A stretch of 64,000 nucleotides of DNA. Source: Gottfriedia acidiceleris. Its GTDB lineage: Bacteria > Bacillota > Bacilli > Bacillales > Bacillaceae_G. This document shows, piece after piece, positions 47,101 through 55,941 of the stretch (position 1 is its first letter; every line of letters begins with the position of its first letter). Location of the stretch: NCBI RefSeq assembly GCF_004138285.1, contig NZ_SCFN01000018.1, positions 1 to 64,000 on the forward strand, written 5' to 3'. The position numbers and the translations under genes are program-made. The notes under the pieces are model-generated. The model had not been told where the DNA came from, ran no database searches, and saw only the letters and a list, made by a program, of their open reading frames with translations.

Positions 47101-47706
47101 TACTAATCCTTCTCCTTGGTATCCATATGATTCCCAAACTTTTTGAGCTTGTACTAATTCTTTACTTGCAGCCATAGATGGTTGGAATACTCTAGCAATA
47201 TGAATATTTTTTACACCTTGAATTGATTTGATATCTTTAACATTCTTGTATTCTGTTTCAGTACTAAAACCGTTAAACCCTGTAAAGAAACGATGTTTTA
47301 CATGAATATTTTTTTTCGTTTTATTAAGATTAGTAATGACTTTATCTTGTTTTATCTTAAACTCTTTCTCTTTCGTTTTTTCAGACATGGCTGATGCATC
47401 TACTGGACTATCAACCTCAACTATTATTCTTACTTTCTCGTCTGGTTTAAATTTTTTAATTTGTTGTTTGTCCAAATTGTATAAGTCTTTATCTCCAATT
47501 TGATTCTTGTCACTAGATCGATTTTGATTTTGTTCAGATAATAATCCTTTTTTTATGTAATCGCTTATATTACGAGTTGTTTTTTCATTTGATGAATTAT
47601 TACTAACCCCTTCTGCAAATACAGTTGTTGAAAATAGTAAAACTGAAAGTCCAACTGAAGAAATTACCTTGTAAGGAAATCCGTTTCTTTTTTTCAAACT
47701 CTCCAC
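44155..47706 (-). CDS. Large secreted S8 (subtilisin-like) peptidase
   Basis: This 1183-residue exported protease has a signal peptide (about 1-31), an I9-like propeptide (about 90-175), and a catalytic domain interrupted by a PA insert (about 440-545). The catalytic triad is intact: Asp207 (VIDSGIDWTH), His274 (HGTHVSGT) and Ser606 (GTSMATPHVAGG), with the oxyanion Asn region near GGNAAYST. The long C-terminal part (about 690-1183) is beta-rich with Fn3-like modules and a DLNGDGALDSKDF-type calcium site. This is the Vpr/lactocepin class, which degrades extracellular protein. No LPxTG motif is visible, so it is probably released. The start follows a purine-rich GGGTGGAG. Confidence 0.93.
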   Translation of the reverse strand: MESLKKRNGFPYKVISSVGLSVLLFSTTVFAEGVSNNSSNEKTTRNISDYIKKGLLSEQNQNRSSDKNQIGDKDLYNLDKQQIKKFKPDEKVRIIVEVDSPVDASAMSEKTKEKEFKIKQDKVITNLNKTKKNIHVKHRFFTGFNGFSTETEYKNVKDIKSIQGVKNIHIARVFQPSMAASKELVQAQKVWESYGYQGEGLVVGVIDSGIDWTHKDLTLTDKGKQQEKWTKEKIQGKFAETNVNEVWYSDKVPTGYDWADDDTDVIPGEYGSPHGTHVSGTIGANGDETKDGVKGIAPGVQLLAEKVFSDYGGGAYEDDLIAGIQHAVTMGADVINMSLGSDSGWVGEEDDPVQKAIRQATEQGTLVVVAGGNAAYSTKNYLLERTSLPFAENPDIGTVGSPSVSPFALSVASYENSKIHMDSMQSTTGEIFPYKNQAGKKLTDVLEKGKNYDFVYVGEGRSADYKGKDVNGKIVVTKPIPSTGYIGNVTFQQEAAKRGAVALIQVPASDVPDYPDIDFSPYFLTSVTTSKVVGDDLIFKLSNGQKISMQLSSGTYVDNEYKNQMSSFSSYGAPYTLDFKPEITAPGGNIYSTVPGNNYDVYSGTSMATPHVAGGSALLLQALYQKGLTHSEDTVLKSKIALMNTAKVVMDPTTNSEVPYSPRIQGSGLMQIQNAINTPVIVTRKNTPLEQAGAVALKEIKNDRAIFDLNVESLETKKSKEEYEYTVNVDLLTDDTVTKQFDLNGDGALDSKDFLTLSSKRIEGASIYVNGEKLIGTNGANLKIKAGEEKNLKVEIRFPRTLRKNSFVEGFVRLTPVGKDQEKAVPLTMPYMGFLGDWTEPKNIDPAPWNDGVFVGYTVLWDDVSEAPLGYDRMTNSFNLDHMTISPNTFAPGVYPSFQVLRNLKETEMYIEDQKGKKVKWLGNFSEFTADGSPYKFTKNNMANGDFYYMFDQYSAPNYTWNETNEKGEFVPDGTYNYVIKSTLDYKTAKPQYVKLPVKIDSTAVKVSNIQVQPKNGKYEISFNAADSAGSSGYKGAIVYVNGEYYETNEGETSLIVPTEPKGILIMGYDYAYNQSYAVWGDRSYIDYNMVLSWFYVSGTNVNENNPAQITGYANNRVDWKIYVKDENGKIIETKDVLNEHTLRMKWTPESNVPDGTYFISAGVTTKDGFNVTTESEKVTVKR

Positions 47707-48467
47707 CCTTTCAAACTATAAAATTATTAACGAGTAGTCTTTACAAGAAAATTAGAGGATTAAATTAATGGAATACTTCTAAAATTAGTTGAAGAACACA
47801 GCTAGAGGGACAGACCCATTATAAAAAAAGATAAAGATCTAAGACCTACTTTAAAATAAACAATTTATGTAAGACATCATTTCTACTTCCTTATGTTTTG
47901 TTGAAAAATCTCCCCTTTCGAATTTCCTTCCCAATTCCATAAAAGAACTTTATCGATTTTAAATCCCGTAAAAATTTTCAACTATACAAATCTAATATTC
48001 TATCGATTTGGATTGGGAACTTTAATCATATTGTAGTTGTGCTTGCATTCACTGTAAATTGGGGGAATTTTTTATCCTTATTTTACAAAAATAGACCTTT
48101 TTCTCTTTGTTATTTAGCGAAATATGAAGAAAAAAACAGAATTATAAGAAGTAATCTGTAAGTATTTTATTAAGATAAGTAAATTAGGTATTAGAGATTG
48201 GGGTTATCAGTCATTAAGACCTATAAAATATTCTTATTATTTTAATAAAATGGATTATTTAAATATGAATAAAGTATAGAAATCTCCATAATACCTTCTA
48301 ATAAAAAAAATCGACGAAATAGTCGATCTTGTTCAACCAGTGTATGAGTTTTCCAGTTAGATGAATAAGGAATTAAAAATTATACTTTTTAGGATCCAAT
48401 CTGTTTACTCAGGGTAAACTTTGATTAATATATCCTCAAACACATCGAACATATGAAATGACGAATG
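47707..48467. other. Gene-free region upstream of the S8 protease
   Basis: About 760 bases with no coding frame I can support. ATCGAC-GAAATA-GTCGAT with an A run on the left (48302-48333) could be a minus-strand terminator. Nothing else is recognised. Confidence 0.5.
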
Positions 48468-48502
48468 TAAAAAACTCCTCATCAAGGCAAGGAGTTTTTT
48501 CT
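48468..48502 (-). terminator. Terminator of the 48503 gene
   Basis: AAAAAACTCCT pairs with AGGAGTTTTTT around a 9-nt loop at the stop codon. Confidence 0.85.
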
Positions 48503-48973
48503 TCATTGATTTCGTTCTAGAAAATCTTTAACCCCTTCGAAATGATTCTTCATTTTTCCATCGATTTTCTCGAGGATATAATGACCGTCTTTTGCAAAAG
48601 AACTACTTGGTGTTTGATGTGGATCAATCGAAGCAATATAGTGATCCGAACTGATATTCATTGATGATAAATTGTGAATGAGTTGCACAACATCGTAATG
48701 CACCCAATCGATTGCATGGTAGTAAGCTTTCCCTATGATCATGTATTCTGAGTACAGGAAAAGTTTACTCGTTGGAATAAGTAATCCTATTACTCCTACT
48801 CCTAACCCGACAAGTATCACTTTCTTTCCTATTTCTTTGGCCAAATGAGCGAACATCAATCTTGAATCAGCAAACGATCGTCCATTTTTCGTTGCCTCTT
48901 GAAGGGGTTTGTGATGACCCTCGATCAATAATTTTTGTTCATATGGATAATACGTTGCAAATCGTTTCATCAT
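48503..48973 (-). CDS. Unrecognised protein with one membrane helix
   Basis: The 156-residue product begins with a soluble segment (RFATYYPYEQKLLIEGHH), a membrane helix (KKVILVGLGVGVIGLLIPTS) and a C-terminal domain (about 95-156; SDHYIASIDPHQTPSSS, ILEKIDGKMKN). I do not recognise it. The start at 48973 was chosen because AGAGG lies 7 nt upstream; the next codon is also ATG. It has its own terminator. It lies between the S8 protease and the germinant receptor operon, both on the same strand, without evidence of co-transcription. Confidence 0.65.
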   Translation of the reverse strand: MMKRFATYYPYEQKLLIEGHHKPLQEATKNGRSFADSRLMFAHLAKEIGKKVILVGLGVGVIGLLIPTSKLFLYSEYMIIGKAYYHAIDWVHYDVVQLIHNLSSMNISSDHYIASIDPHQTPSSSFAKDGHYILEKIDGKMKNHFEGVKDFLERNQ

Positions 48974-49139
48974 GCTGCATCCTCTCTCCTCATACACTAT
49001 TCATTATCAAGTGTCCGTCTATAAAACGATATGAGACAACTGGTAAAGTATTCTAACAAATGGATGTACAATGCAGTATAAACAAAAAAAAGAACAATCA
49101 GAAAAAATTCACGAAACAAATAAGAGTACACATTTGGAT

Positions 49140-49299
49140 ATAAATTAATTATCTTAAACTATCGCAACCTAATTTTAATACGAAAAAACGTCCCTACTTC
49201 TAGTAGGAACGCGTAATTTTGGAACGATCAACTAAAATTTATTAGAAGATGTATTTTTTAGGTCCTTATGATAGATAACATTTCATTTCATATTTCAAT
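49140..49299. other. Intergenic region downstream of the germinant receptor operon
   Basis: CGTCCCTACTTCTAGTAGGAACG (in part) forms a small hairpin near 49190-49212 that may end the receptor operon; otherwise empty. Confidence 0.4.
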
Positions 49300-50409
49300 C
49301 TAATTTCTCTCTAAACGATCAGCTTTTTTAAAAGCTTGAAAGACAATAAAAATCATAAATAAAATAGGTATATAAACATAAAGAAAGCTAGAAGTGATGT
49401 ATGTCATGAAAGTCCCTATTTTCTCCATATCCAATTTACTTTTCACACTAATAACCATGAAATGAACAATAATTATTGAGAACCATAAAGACTTCCTAGA
49501 TTTAAATTTAAACGATTCTTTTAAAATTCGAAACGCTCCCCACAATACCATACAGCAAGGAGGAAGAATGACTAAGAGCCATAAAAAAATATATACATAT
49601 TCAAATCTTTCTATAAAAGGATAGCGAATAATTTTTGACATCATTAGGGTTGGCCAAGTTATATGTTTAAGTTGTCCATGACTAAAATAGGCAAATGAAA
49701 CGAATGTAATAAATAAGTATAAAATGGTTGTATACGCTTGTGAAATGTGTGCCCATTTTTGAGATTTTTGATTATTTTTAATAAACGGAAAGTAAATAAG
49801 CAAAAATTCAGGTCCAGAGTACATCAGGATACAATTCTTTGCTGAAACATAATAGTCACTTATACTATGATTAAAAACTGGTAATAAATTCGTCCAATAA
49901 GCATATTTCAATGGAAAGTAAAATGTAAACAATAATATAGAAGGGATTATTACTCCCCAAAAACATATTCCGGTAATAACTCTAAATCCTCCTATGACCA
50001 AATAAGTGATAACAAAAAGCATAATAAGTGATAAAAGCCAAATTGGAAAATACGGAAAAACCCAAGTAATAAGAACAGCTATATAGGACCTAATTATGGT
50101 TGTAATTACTAAAAGCAAGTAGACATAAAGAAAGATATTTAAAGCATTACCGATCCATTTCCCAAATAATTGTTGATGTAAAGAAATTATATCTCCATTA
50201 TTTGATTTCTTTAACAAGTAATACATTAACCAAATAATGATATGTAAAGAGATACCAACTACTAAAACCGAAACCCATGCATCTTGTTCGGCTCCTTTTA
50301 CTATTTTATTTTGAAAATTCAACAAGCCAACACCTGTTTGGGTACTGTGAATAAGAAATAATAAAAAAAATGGAGATACTGTCAAACTTTCTTTTAATTG
50401 TTTACTCAT
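49300..50409 (-). CDS. gerKB: Germinant receptor subunit B (GerAB/GerKB family)
   Basis: This 369-residue protein is an amino-acid-permease-like membrane protein with ten predicted helices and the Spore_permease pattern, starting with SPFFLLFLIHSTQTGVGLLNF (family motif near QxGxGxL). It binds germinant together with the A and C subunits in the spore inner membrane. It is the last gene of the operon, 20 bases after the C gene, and its ATG follows GGAGATCG. Which germinant is recognised cannot be read; gerK naming rests only on the A-C-B order and general similarity. Confidence 0.9.
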   Translation of the reverse strand: MSKQLKESLTVSPFFLLFLIHSTQTGVGLLNFQNKIVKGAEQDAWVSVLVVGISLHIIIWLMYYLLKKSNNGDIISLHQQLFGKWIGNALNIFLYVYLLLVITTIIRSYIAVLITWVFPYFPIWLLSLIMLFVITYLVIGGFRVITGICFWGVIIPSILLFTFYFPLKYAYWTNLLPVFNHSISDYYVSAKNCILMYSGPEFLLIYFPFIKNNQKSQKWAHISQAYTTILYLFITFVSFAYFSHGQLKHITWPTLMMSKIIRYPFIERFEYVYIFLWLLVILPPCCMVLWGAFRILKESFKFKSRKSLWFSIIIVHFMVISVKSKLDMEKIGTFMTYITSSFLYVYIPILFMIFIVFQAFKKADRLERN

Positions 50410-50428
50410 AGACGATCTCCTTCACTTT

Positions 50429-51535
50429 TTACTCGCCAATCCCAGATTGAGATAATACAACTTTTACATTCACATCAAAGTCAACAGCTGGATAAACCTT
50501 TCCATAAAACTCCTTTTCGTTCCATTTTTTTGAATGTGCTCTTGCTAAATCACCTATACCTAAAGGATCGACTTGATGTTTTTGAAAGGTTAATAATAGT
50601 TTTTCAAAATCTTCTTTCATCTGTTTTTCCAATTGATTGTTTAAAAATAAATTATTTTTTCTTTTCATTAAATCTAGCCATTCAGGATAATCTTTTACCA
50701 TCCCATTTAGAGTAATATCAAATTTCGCTTTCGTTTTTGTTTTATTGGTTTTAATTAATTTTTTTTCGTTCCCATTTAAAATCGTTAATATTGCAGAATC
50801 AATGTTCTGTCCCTTCTGTATAGAAATTTCTGTTTGTCCTCTAATTACTCTCCCTCTTAATATTTTATACAGTAAGCTTTCTTTTTGATTTAAAACAAGT
50901 GCAAGTTTGTCCTTCTTAAATACAGCTAGCCCTTTTACCTCAATATTCTCTTTTTGATTTATCTTAATATAAGGTATTGAAGCATCTCGACCTTCTCCAT
51001 AGTAATCAAATAAAAAACTATGAAAAGTTGGAAGTGGTACAAATTGATTCCTAAAATTTTGTTCAATCAATTTATAGATATAGTTGCTGTCTTTCTCTTT
51101 GTTTTTCATTAATAATTCTCCTGCTGGTTCTTCTGAAACAGCCAATATTGCATTACTTCCAATCAATGGATCCCTACAAACCGCCTTAACAAAATAAGAC
51201 ACCCCATTTTCAGCTAGTTCTTTTCCAAAGATTAGAAGATTCAACTTTCCAATTTCGATTGGTTTTGGAGATTGTTCATTTAGAGCTTGTTTAATTAATA
51301 GTGATTTCTTCCCAGTACCTTGTAAAATAGTGCTCCCTTTGTTTCCTACTTCGGTATAATCAGAATAAAGTGCCGTTCCAACAAAATGATTATCAACCTT
51401 GTCAAAACCGTATACTGATAGAATTTGTATTTCATCAATAATTTTTTGCCGTGGAAAAGAGCAACCTGATAGTAACAACAATAGTAGAAAAGTAGCACAA
51501 AAAGAGCAAATATTTTTTCTATTTATTTTATTCAT
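50429..51535 (-). CDS. gerKC: Germinant receptor lipoprotein C (GerAC/GerKC family)
   Basis: The 368-residue protein has a lipoprotein signal (FLLLLLLSGC) and the Spore_GerAC domains, with KLNLLIFGKELAENG, LAVSEEPAGELL and IEVKGLAVFKKDK. It is lipidated by Lgt and sits on the outer face of the spore inner membrane. The ATG at 51535 overlaps the end of the A gene by eight bases, and no separate ribosome site is obvious, so translation is probably coupled. An earlier ATG in the A-gene overlap is possible. Confidence 0.92.
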   Translation of the reverse strand: MNKINRKNICSFCATFLLLLLLSGCSFPRQKIIDEIQILSVYGFDKVDNHFVGTALYSDYTEVGNKGSTILQGTGKKSLLIKQALNEQSPKPIEIGKLNLLIFGKELAENGVSYFVKAVCRDPLIGSNAILAVSEEPAGELLMKNKEKDSNYIYKLIEQNFRNQFVPLPTFHSFLFDYYGEGRDASIPYIKINQKENIEVKGLAVFKKDKLALVLNQKESLLYKILRGRVIRGQTEISIQKGQNIDSAILTILNGNEKKLIKTNKTKTKAKFDITLNGMVKDYPEWLDLMKRKNNLFLNNQLEKQMKEDFEKLLLTFQKHQVDPLGIGDLARAHSKKWNEKEFYGKVYPAVDFDVNVKVVLSQSGIGE

Positions 51536-53042
51536 TATCATTATTACGATCATCCTTAACTTGATTTGGATTATATCTTTTTAGTGAAAGAGGTCTTAAA
51601 AATCGACTTCGAGTCGTTGTAAACTGATATGATGACCGAATAAAACTATCGCTAAAGCTTTTTATTCTAAAAGGATACAAAGGAACCATATATGGATTTC
51701 CCAAGGATTTAAGCTTTAATAAATGCCCTAATAGAAGAACAAATCCTATTATTATTCCAAAACCGCCCATAAATGCTGCAAGTAAAATTAGTGGAAACCT
51801 CAATAGTCGAATTGCATTTGACATTTTAAATATAGGTGTTGTGAAAGAAGCAAGTGCAGACAGTGATACAATGATCAGTAAAATATTGCTTGTTAGTGCA
51901 GCTTGGACAGATGCCTGTCCGATTACAATACCACCAACAATACCCAGTGTTTGTCCAATTTTTGTAGGTAAGCGAGCTCCTGCCTCTCTCAATAATTCAA
52001 TAGTAGTTTCCAAAAAAATAGCTTCCCATATCGGGGGAAATGGAACATGAGCTCTTGAACTAATTAGGGGTTGCAATAAATCATCAGGTAAAACTTCATA
52101 ATGAAATGTTAATATTGCTACATATATTGGTGTAGCAAACAATGAGAAAATAACACTCATTATACGAATGATTCGAAAAAACGATCCTAGTACCCAATTT
52201 AGATAATAATCTTCAGGAGAAATGAAAAAATCCAGTATAGTAGTTGGTCCTGTAATAATGTAAGGCGATCCATTCGATAAGATAGCAACTTGGCCATTAA
52301 CCATTGCATATACAACCCTATCAGTCCGTTCAGTAGATAAAAAAATAGGAAAAGGCGTATTTGAGTTATCTGAAATAATTTGATCAATTAGGGAATTATC
52401 AAAAATAACGTCGAAATCGATGTTTTTCAAACGTTGACGAACAGTTTGCACATATTCTGGATTCGTAATTCCATCCAAATATGCAATAACTACTTCTGTT
52501 TTAGACATTGAACCTATTTTGATTTCCTCAAAAACTAACTCAGGTACAGCTATATGTTTTCGAAGTAGATGTAGGTTAGTACTTAGGTTTTCAACAAACC
52601 CAACCTTTGGACCAATAACACTAAATTCATTTTCTGTATCATTATTCTCGCGATAACCAAGTTTTGTATTTTCTACGTTTATCGTCAAAAAGCGCTTAAA
52701 ATACTTGAATTCAAGAATAACATACCCTTTTATTAATCTTTTTTCGATATCTAGTGGGTTATTTGTAAATTCAACATCCTCAAACGGAATCAACTTCTTC
52801 ACATCATTAATCGTACTAATTTTATTAATATTCTCTTGTAATGACGTAAGTAGAAGGTTATTTATTTTATCTGCATCTACCATACTTTTATAGTAACTAA
52901 TGGTTATATCCTGTTCTTCAGAAAATGAAAATTGATGGAAATCGCTCGATTTAGCAGCCTGTTGAAATATGGATGTTATTGACTTCGTTTCTTTCTCGGA
53001 CTTTTCACTATTTAAATTTCGTTCAATAGATTTTAAACGCAT
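51528..53042 (-). CDS. gerKA: Germinant receptor subunit A (GerA/GerKA family)
   Basis: The 504-residue protein has a large soluble N-terminal domain (about 1-275), with EVVIAYLDGITNPEYVQTVRQR, and a membrane half (about 280-450), with REAGARLPTKIGQTLGIVGG, the most conserved GerA motif. It is the first gene of the A-C-B operon. The ATG follows GGGTGG. The operon should be SigG-controlled in the forespore, but I could not identify a convincing SigG promoter upstream. Confidence 0.94.
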   Translation of the reverse strand: MRLKSIERNLNSEKSEKETKSITSIFQQAAKSSDFHQFSFSEEQDITISYYKSMVDADKINNLLLTSLQENINKISTINDVKKLIPFEDVEFTNNPLDIEKRLIKGYVILEFKYFKRFLTINVENTKLGYRENNDTENEFSVIGPKVGFVENLSTNLHLLRKHIAVPELVFEEIKIGSMSKTEVVIAYLDGITNPEYVQTVRQRLKNIDFDVIFDNSLIDQIISDNSNTPFPIFLSTERTDRVVYAMVNGQVAILSNGSPYIITGPTTILDFFISPEDYYLNWVLGSFFRIIRIMSVIFSLFATPIYVAILTFHYEVLPDDLLQPLISSRAHVPFPPIWEAIFLETTIELLREAGARLPTKIGQTLGIVGGIVIGQASVQAALTSNILLIIVSLSALASFTTPIFKMSNAIRLLRFPLILLAAFMGGFGIIIGFVLLLGHLLKLKSLGNPYMVPLYPFRIKSFSDSFIRSSYQFTTTRSRFLRPLSLKRYNPNQVKDDRNNDNE

Positions 53043-53630
53043 TTAGACCACCCAATAGGTTGAATTATTTTGATTTTACTTTGAGTTCTCATATATGTGA
53101 GGGATTACCAAATATAAGAATAAAGAGAAGATATTTCCTTTTGATACGTAAAAAATACGGAAAGTGATCGCCCTCAGTTGGTAAATTGTTTTCTAATAAA
53201 TAGTTGGTCACCTTAAAAAGTGACATTATTTCGTTTACTTATTTCAGTATTAAATATAGTCTGCCTAAAATTTCCATCTAATCTCCTACTTTATTTTTTC
53301 GTTCTTACTAATTTATATACAATAAAAGTATTCAATTTAAAATTTTAATTAATTCTCTAATACATCCTTCCAATGCTTTAAACTGTGAATTTTATCTATA
53401 AAAACAGTTCTTCTGGTCAACTAATTACTTCACTAGTACATTAAGATTTTTGTATTTATATACTTATATGTGTCCCCTTTGGTAAATCAGCCTGAATTAC
53501 AAAGAATTGCAGTTATTCTTTACTGTTCCCTGCTTATCATTAATCTTCAATAAATCTATACACTGAGTTTACTAGGTTTTAATATTCAGATGATATGATG
53601 AGTTTAACTTCAAATGAGGGGGCAGAATAA
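53043..53630. other. Intergenic region between divergent gerKA and the HAD gene
   Basis: About 590 AT-rich bases. GGTCAC-CTTAAAAA-GTGAC (53203-) is a small hairpin. No gene is supported and the promoters could not be located with confidence. Confidence 0.45.
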
Positions 53631-54428
53631 ATGAATATACGTGCATTTTTTATAGATATGGACGGTACACTTCTAACAGAATCAAACTACATTTCTCGCC
53701 GTAATAAGGAAGCCATTTATAAGCTCATTAATCAGAGAGTCATGGTATTTCTAGCAACTGGTCGACACTATGAAGTAACCGCTCCATACCATAAAGAAAT
53801 AGGATTACAAACTCCGATGATCTGTTTGAACGGTGCCGCCATTCATGATGGAGGGACAGGAAGAATGATGCAAATGGAAACAGTCAGAGTGAACGAAGAA
53901 CTACTCCATCATCTGACTGCTGAAAACCCTTGTAATGTTATTATCCATACAGCTAATGGACTTTACTGTAAGGAAACAAATGAAGAAATTGATTATTGGA
54001 CAAAAGTTGGGCAAATTCCACCACGATACATTGGTGACTTAAGACTGGCTAATTATAATGATGTTCTTAAATATAGTGTTCGAACAGGTGAACAAAATAC
54101 TGAAATATCCGCTTTGTTTAAAAAGGAAGCTGAAGTCATAGATTGGAATGACGGTTTTGAAATGGTTGCTCCAAATGTTTCAAAATGGTCTGCTATCAAA
54201 AACATACTTCGTGCATATCGAATTAATCCAAATGAAGCCGTAGCTATAGGAGATGGACCAAATGATATTGAAATGCTTCGTCATGTTGGTACTGGTGTGG
54301 CTATGGGGAACGCTAGCGAAAAAGTTAAAGCGGTATCTGATTTTGTAACTGGACATCATGAAAATGATGGATTAGCTGAATTTATAGAACGTTATCTTCT
54401 TAAATCAAAAGAAACATTTGCGATTTAA
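53631..54428 (+). CDS. HAD-IIB (Cof-type) phosphatase
   Basis: This 265-residue protein has all four HAD motifs: FFIDMDGTLL (nucleophile and acid), FLATGR (motif II), KWSAIK (Lys, motif III) and IGDGPNDIEML (motif IV). The C2B cap lies between residues about 85 and 185. Cof-type proteins dephosphorylate sugar phosphates, FMN or related molecules and are often promiscuous. It starts after a GGGGGCAG ribosome site. The substrate is unknown. Confidence 0.92.
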   Translation: MNIRAFFIDMDGTLLTESNYISRRNKEAIYKLINQRVMVFLATGRHYEVTAPYHKEIGLQTPMICLNGAAIHDGGTGRMMQMETVRVNEELLHHLTAENPCNVIIHTANGLYCKETNEEIDYWTKVGQIPPRYIGDLRLANYNDVLKYSVRTGEQNTEISALFKKEAEVIDWNDGFEMVAPNVSKWSAIKNILRAYRINPNEAVAIGDGPNDIEMLRHVGTGVAMGNASEKVKAVSDFVTGHHENDGLAEFIERYLLKSKETFAI

Positions 54429-54679
54429 TGTTTTTTTAATAAAAAATGCAATTCAAACAAGTTCAGTGAATAGGAGTAAATCCTAAATCAGAACAAAGGC
54501 TCGGAAAAAAAATCTGGACCTTTTTGCTTTGGTTTAGAATTTTATTCAATTGGTATCTTCTAAACTTCAATTTGTCCTCAAAAGTGAAATTAATTGACCA
54601 TAAACACTGTATAGTTTGTATTTCCGCTCTTGATTCATTACTTATTCCATGCCTTTCCTTGATGTTCATTCAAATGGTT
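54429..54679. other. Intergenic region, no supported gene
   Basis: An open minus-strand frame here has no recognisable protein pattern. It is not called. Confidence 0.5.
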
Positions 54680-54790
54680 TTACCTCGGTAACTTGATTGA
54701 TCGAGGCGTCGTCTGGGTCTAGATCAGCAAAATGGCGCTGACTAAGTCAGCACCCTATGCGACTGCCCGTCGCACAAAAAGCTGCATACC
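54680..54790. other. GC-rich block of tandem hairpins
   Basis: In an AT-rich region, about 110 bases are GC-rich and contain two perfect or nearly perfect hairpins: GGCGCTGACT-A-AGTCAGCACC and TGCGAC-TGCCC-GTCGCA, with GAGGCGTCGTCTGGGTC before them. Neither has a T run on either strand. A minus-strand frame reads ADLDPDDASINQVTEVKPFE and stops at the AT-rich border, so a C-terminal gene fragment is the alternative to a structured RNA. Confidence 0.4.
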
Positions 54791-55021
54791 TTCAACTAAA
54801 GCATGCGTTAATTGCATAAGATTCATTAATTTAATGATTATAAACTTCTTTGAATAATTGTGTTGGAATACTTTATAATTTCCACTAGCTTCATACACCC
54901 GAAACGAAGAAAAAATGTTTTTCATTTCTTCCAAAAAGACCAGCTACTTAAAGTAATTCGTCAACTTTAATTAAATCTCATATTTATGAAATTCTGTTTC
55001 CATATAAAAAATTCGGATGAT

Positions 55022-55927
55022 TCACGTAATTACCTTTACTTTTCTTTTAGTACCTGTGTATCTTCTATGAATAAAATTAGCAATTAATCGAGCTAATAGA
55101 TTAAATAATAGGACCATAACGATCAAAACTGCAGCCGACTTTGCAGCAATTTCTTGAGCGTCTGGGACAATACCTTCAGAATTCAGTTTCCAAATATGAA
55201 CTGCTAATGTTTCTGCAGGCCGAAAAATATTTAATGGATTCATTTGACTATTAATTGGAGCAACCGAATTTAAAACTGGAGTTGTTAATCCTGCAGTATA
55301 GATTAACGCTGCTGCTTCTCCAAATATTCTGCCTGCTGATAGAATAATCCCAGTGACGAGTTGTGGAATTGCTGTAGGAATACTAATTTTAACAATTGTT
55401 TGCCATTTTGTAGCCCCTAAACCAAAACTACCTTCTTTAATATTTTTCGGAACATCTAGTAGTGCAGTTTCTGATACACGGGTAAGACTTGGTAGATTTA
55501 ATATTGTAATTGCGAGTGAACCTCCAATTAAAGAATACCCCCAACCAGTCATTGTAACAAATACAAGTAAACCGAATAATCCAACTACAATAGATGGTAA
55601 AGAAGCTAAAGTTTCTATACAAAGTCTTACAAAGCTTAGAAATTTCCCTGGCTTTGCATATTCTGCCAAATAAATTCCTGATCCTAATCCTAGAGGTATA
55701 GAAATCACCAATGTTAATACTAAAATATAAAATGAATTAAATAATTGTGGGCCAATGCCACCCCCGGCTTGTGTATTACTTGGTCTTCCAAATAAAAAAT
55801 TTGGGTCCCAAAATCCCCATCCTTTTGAAATTATTTCCCATAGTAGATAAATAAGTAGTAAAACAATAATTAATGAAACGATATAGAGAATGATTGTCCA
55901 TAATTTATCAATACTTCGAGCATTCAT
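55022..55927 (-). CDS. pstA: Phosphate ABC transporter permease PstA
   Basis: The 301-residue membrane protein has six predicted helices and the permease EAA loop (EGSFGLGATKWQTIVKISIPTA). With PstC it forms the channel of the high-affinity phosphate importer. It begins with ATG after a weak GGGGGAAC site, 14 bases downstream of pstC. It is the last gene of the cluster pstB-phoU-pstS-pstC-pstA. Confidence 0.95.
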   Translation of the reverse strand: MNARSIDKLWTIILYIVSLIIVLLLIYLLWEIISKGWGFWDPNFLFGRPSNTQAGGGIGPQLFNSFYILVLTLVISIPLGLGSGIYLAEYAKPGKFLSFVRLCIETLASLPSIVVGLFGLLVFVTMTGWGYSLIGGSLAITILNLPSLTRVSETALLDVPKNIKEGSFGLGATKWQTIVKISIPTAIPQLVTGIILSAGRIFGEAAALIYTAGLTTPVLNSVAPINSQMNPLNIFRPAETLAVHIWKLNSEGIVPDAQEIAAKSAAVLIVMVLLFNLLARLIANFIHRRYTGTKRKVKVIT

Positions 55928-55941
55928 TATGCTTGTTCCCC

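Noticed and set aside
54463-54669. Minus-strand frame in the intergenic before the pst cluster
   Set aside because: It has no family-like text or good ribosome site.
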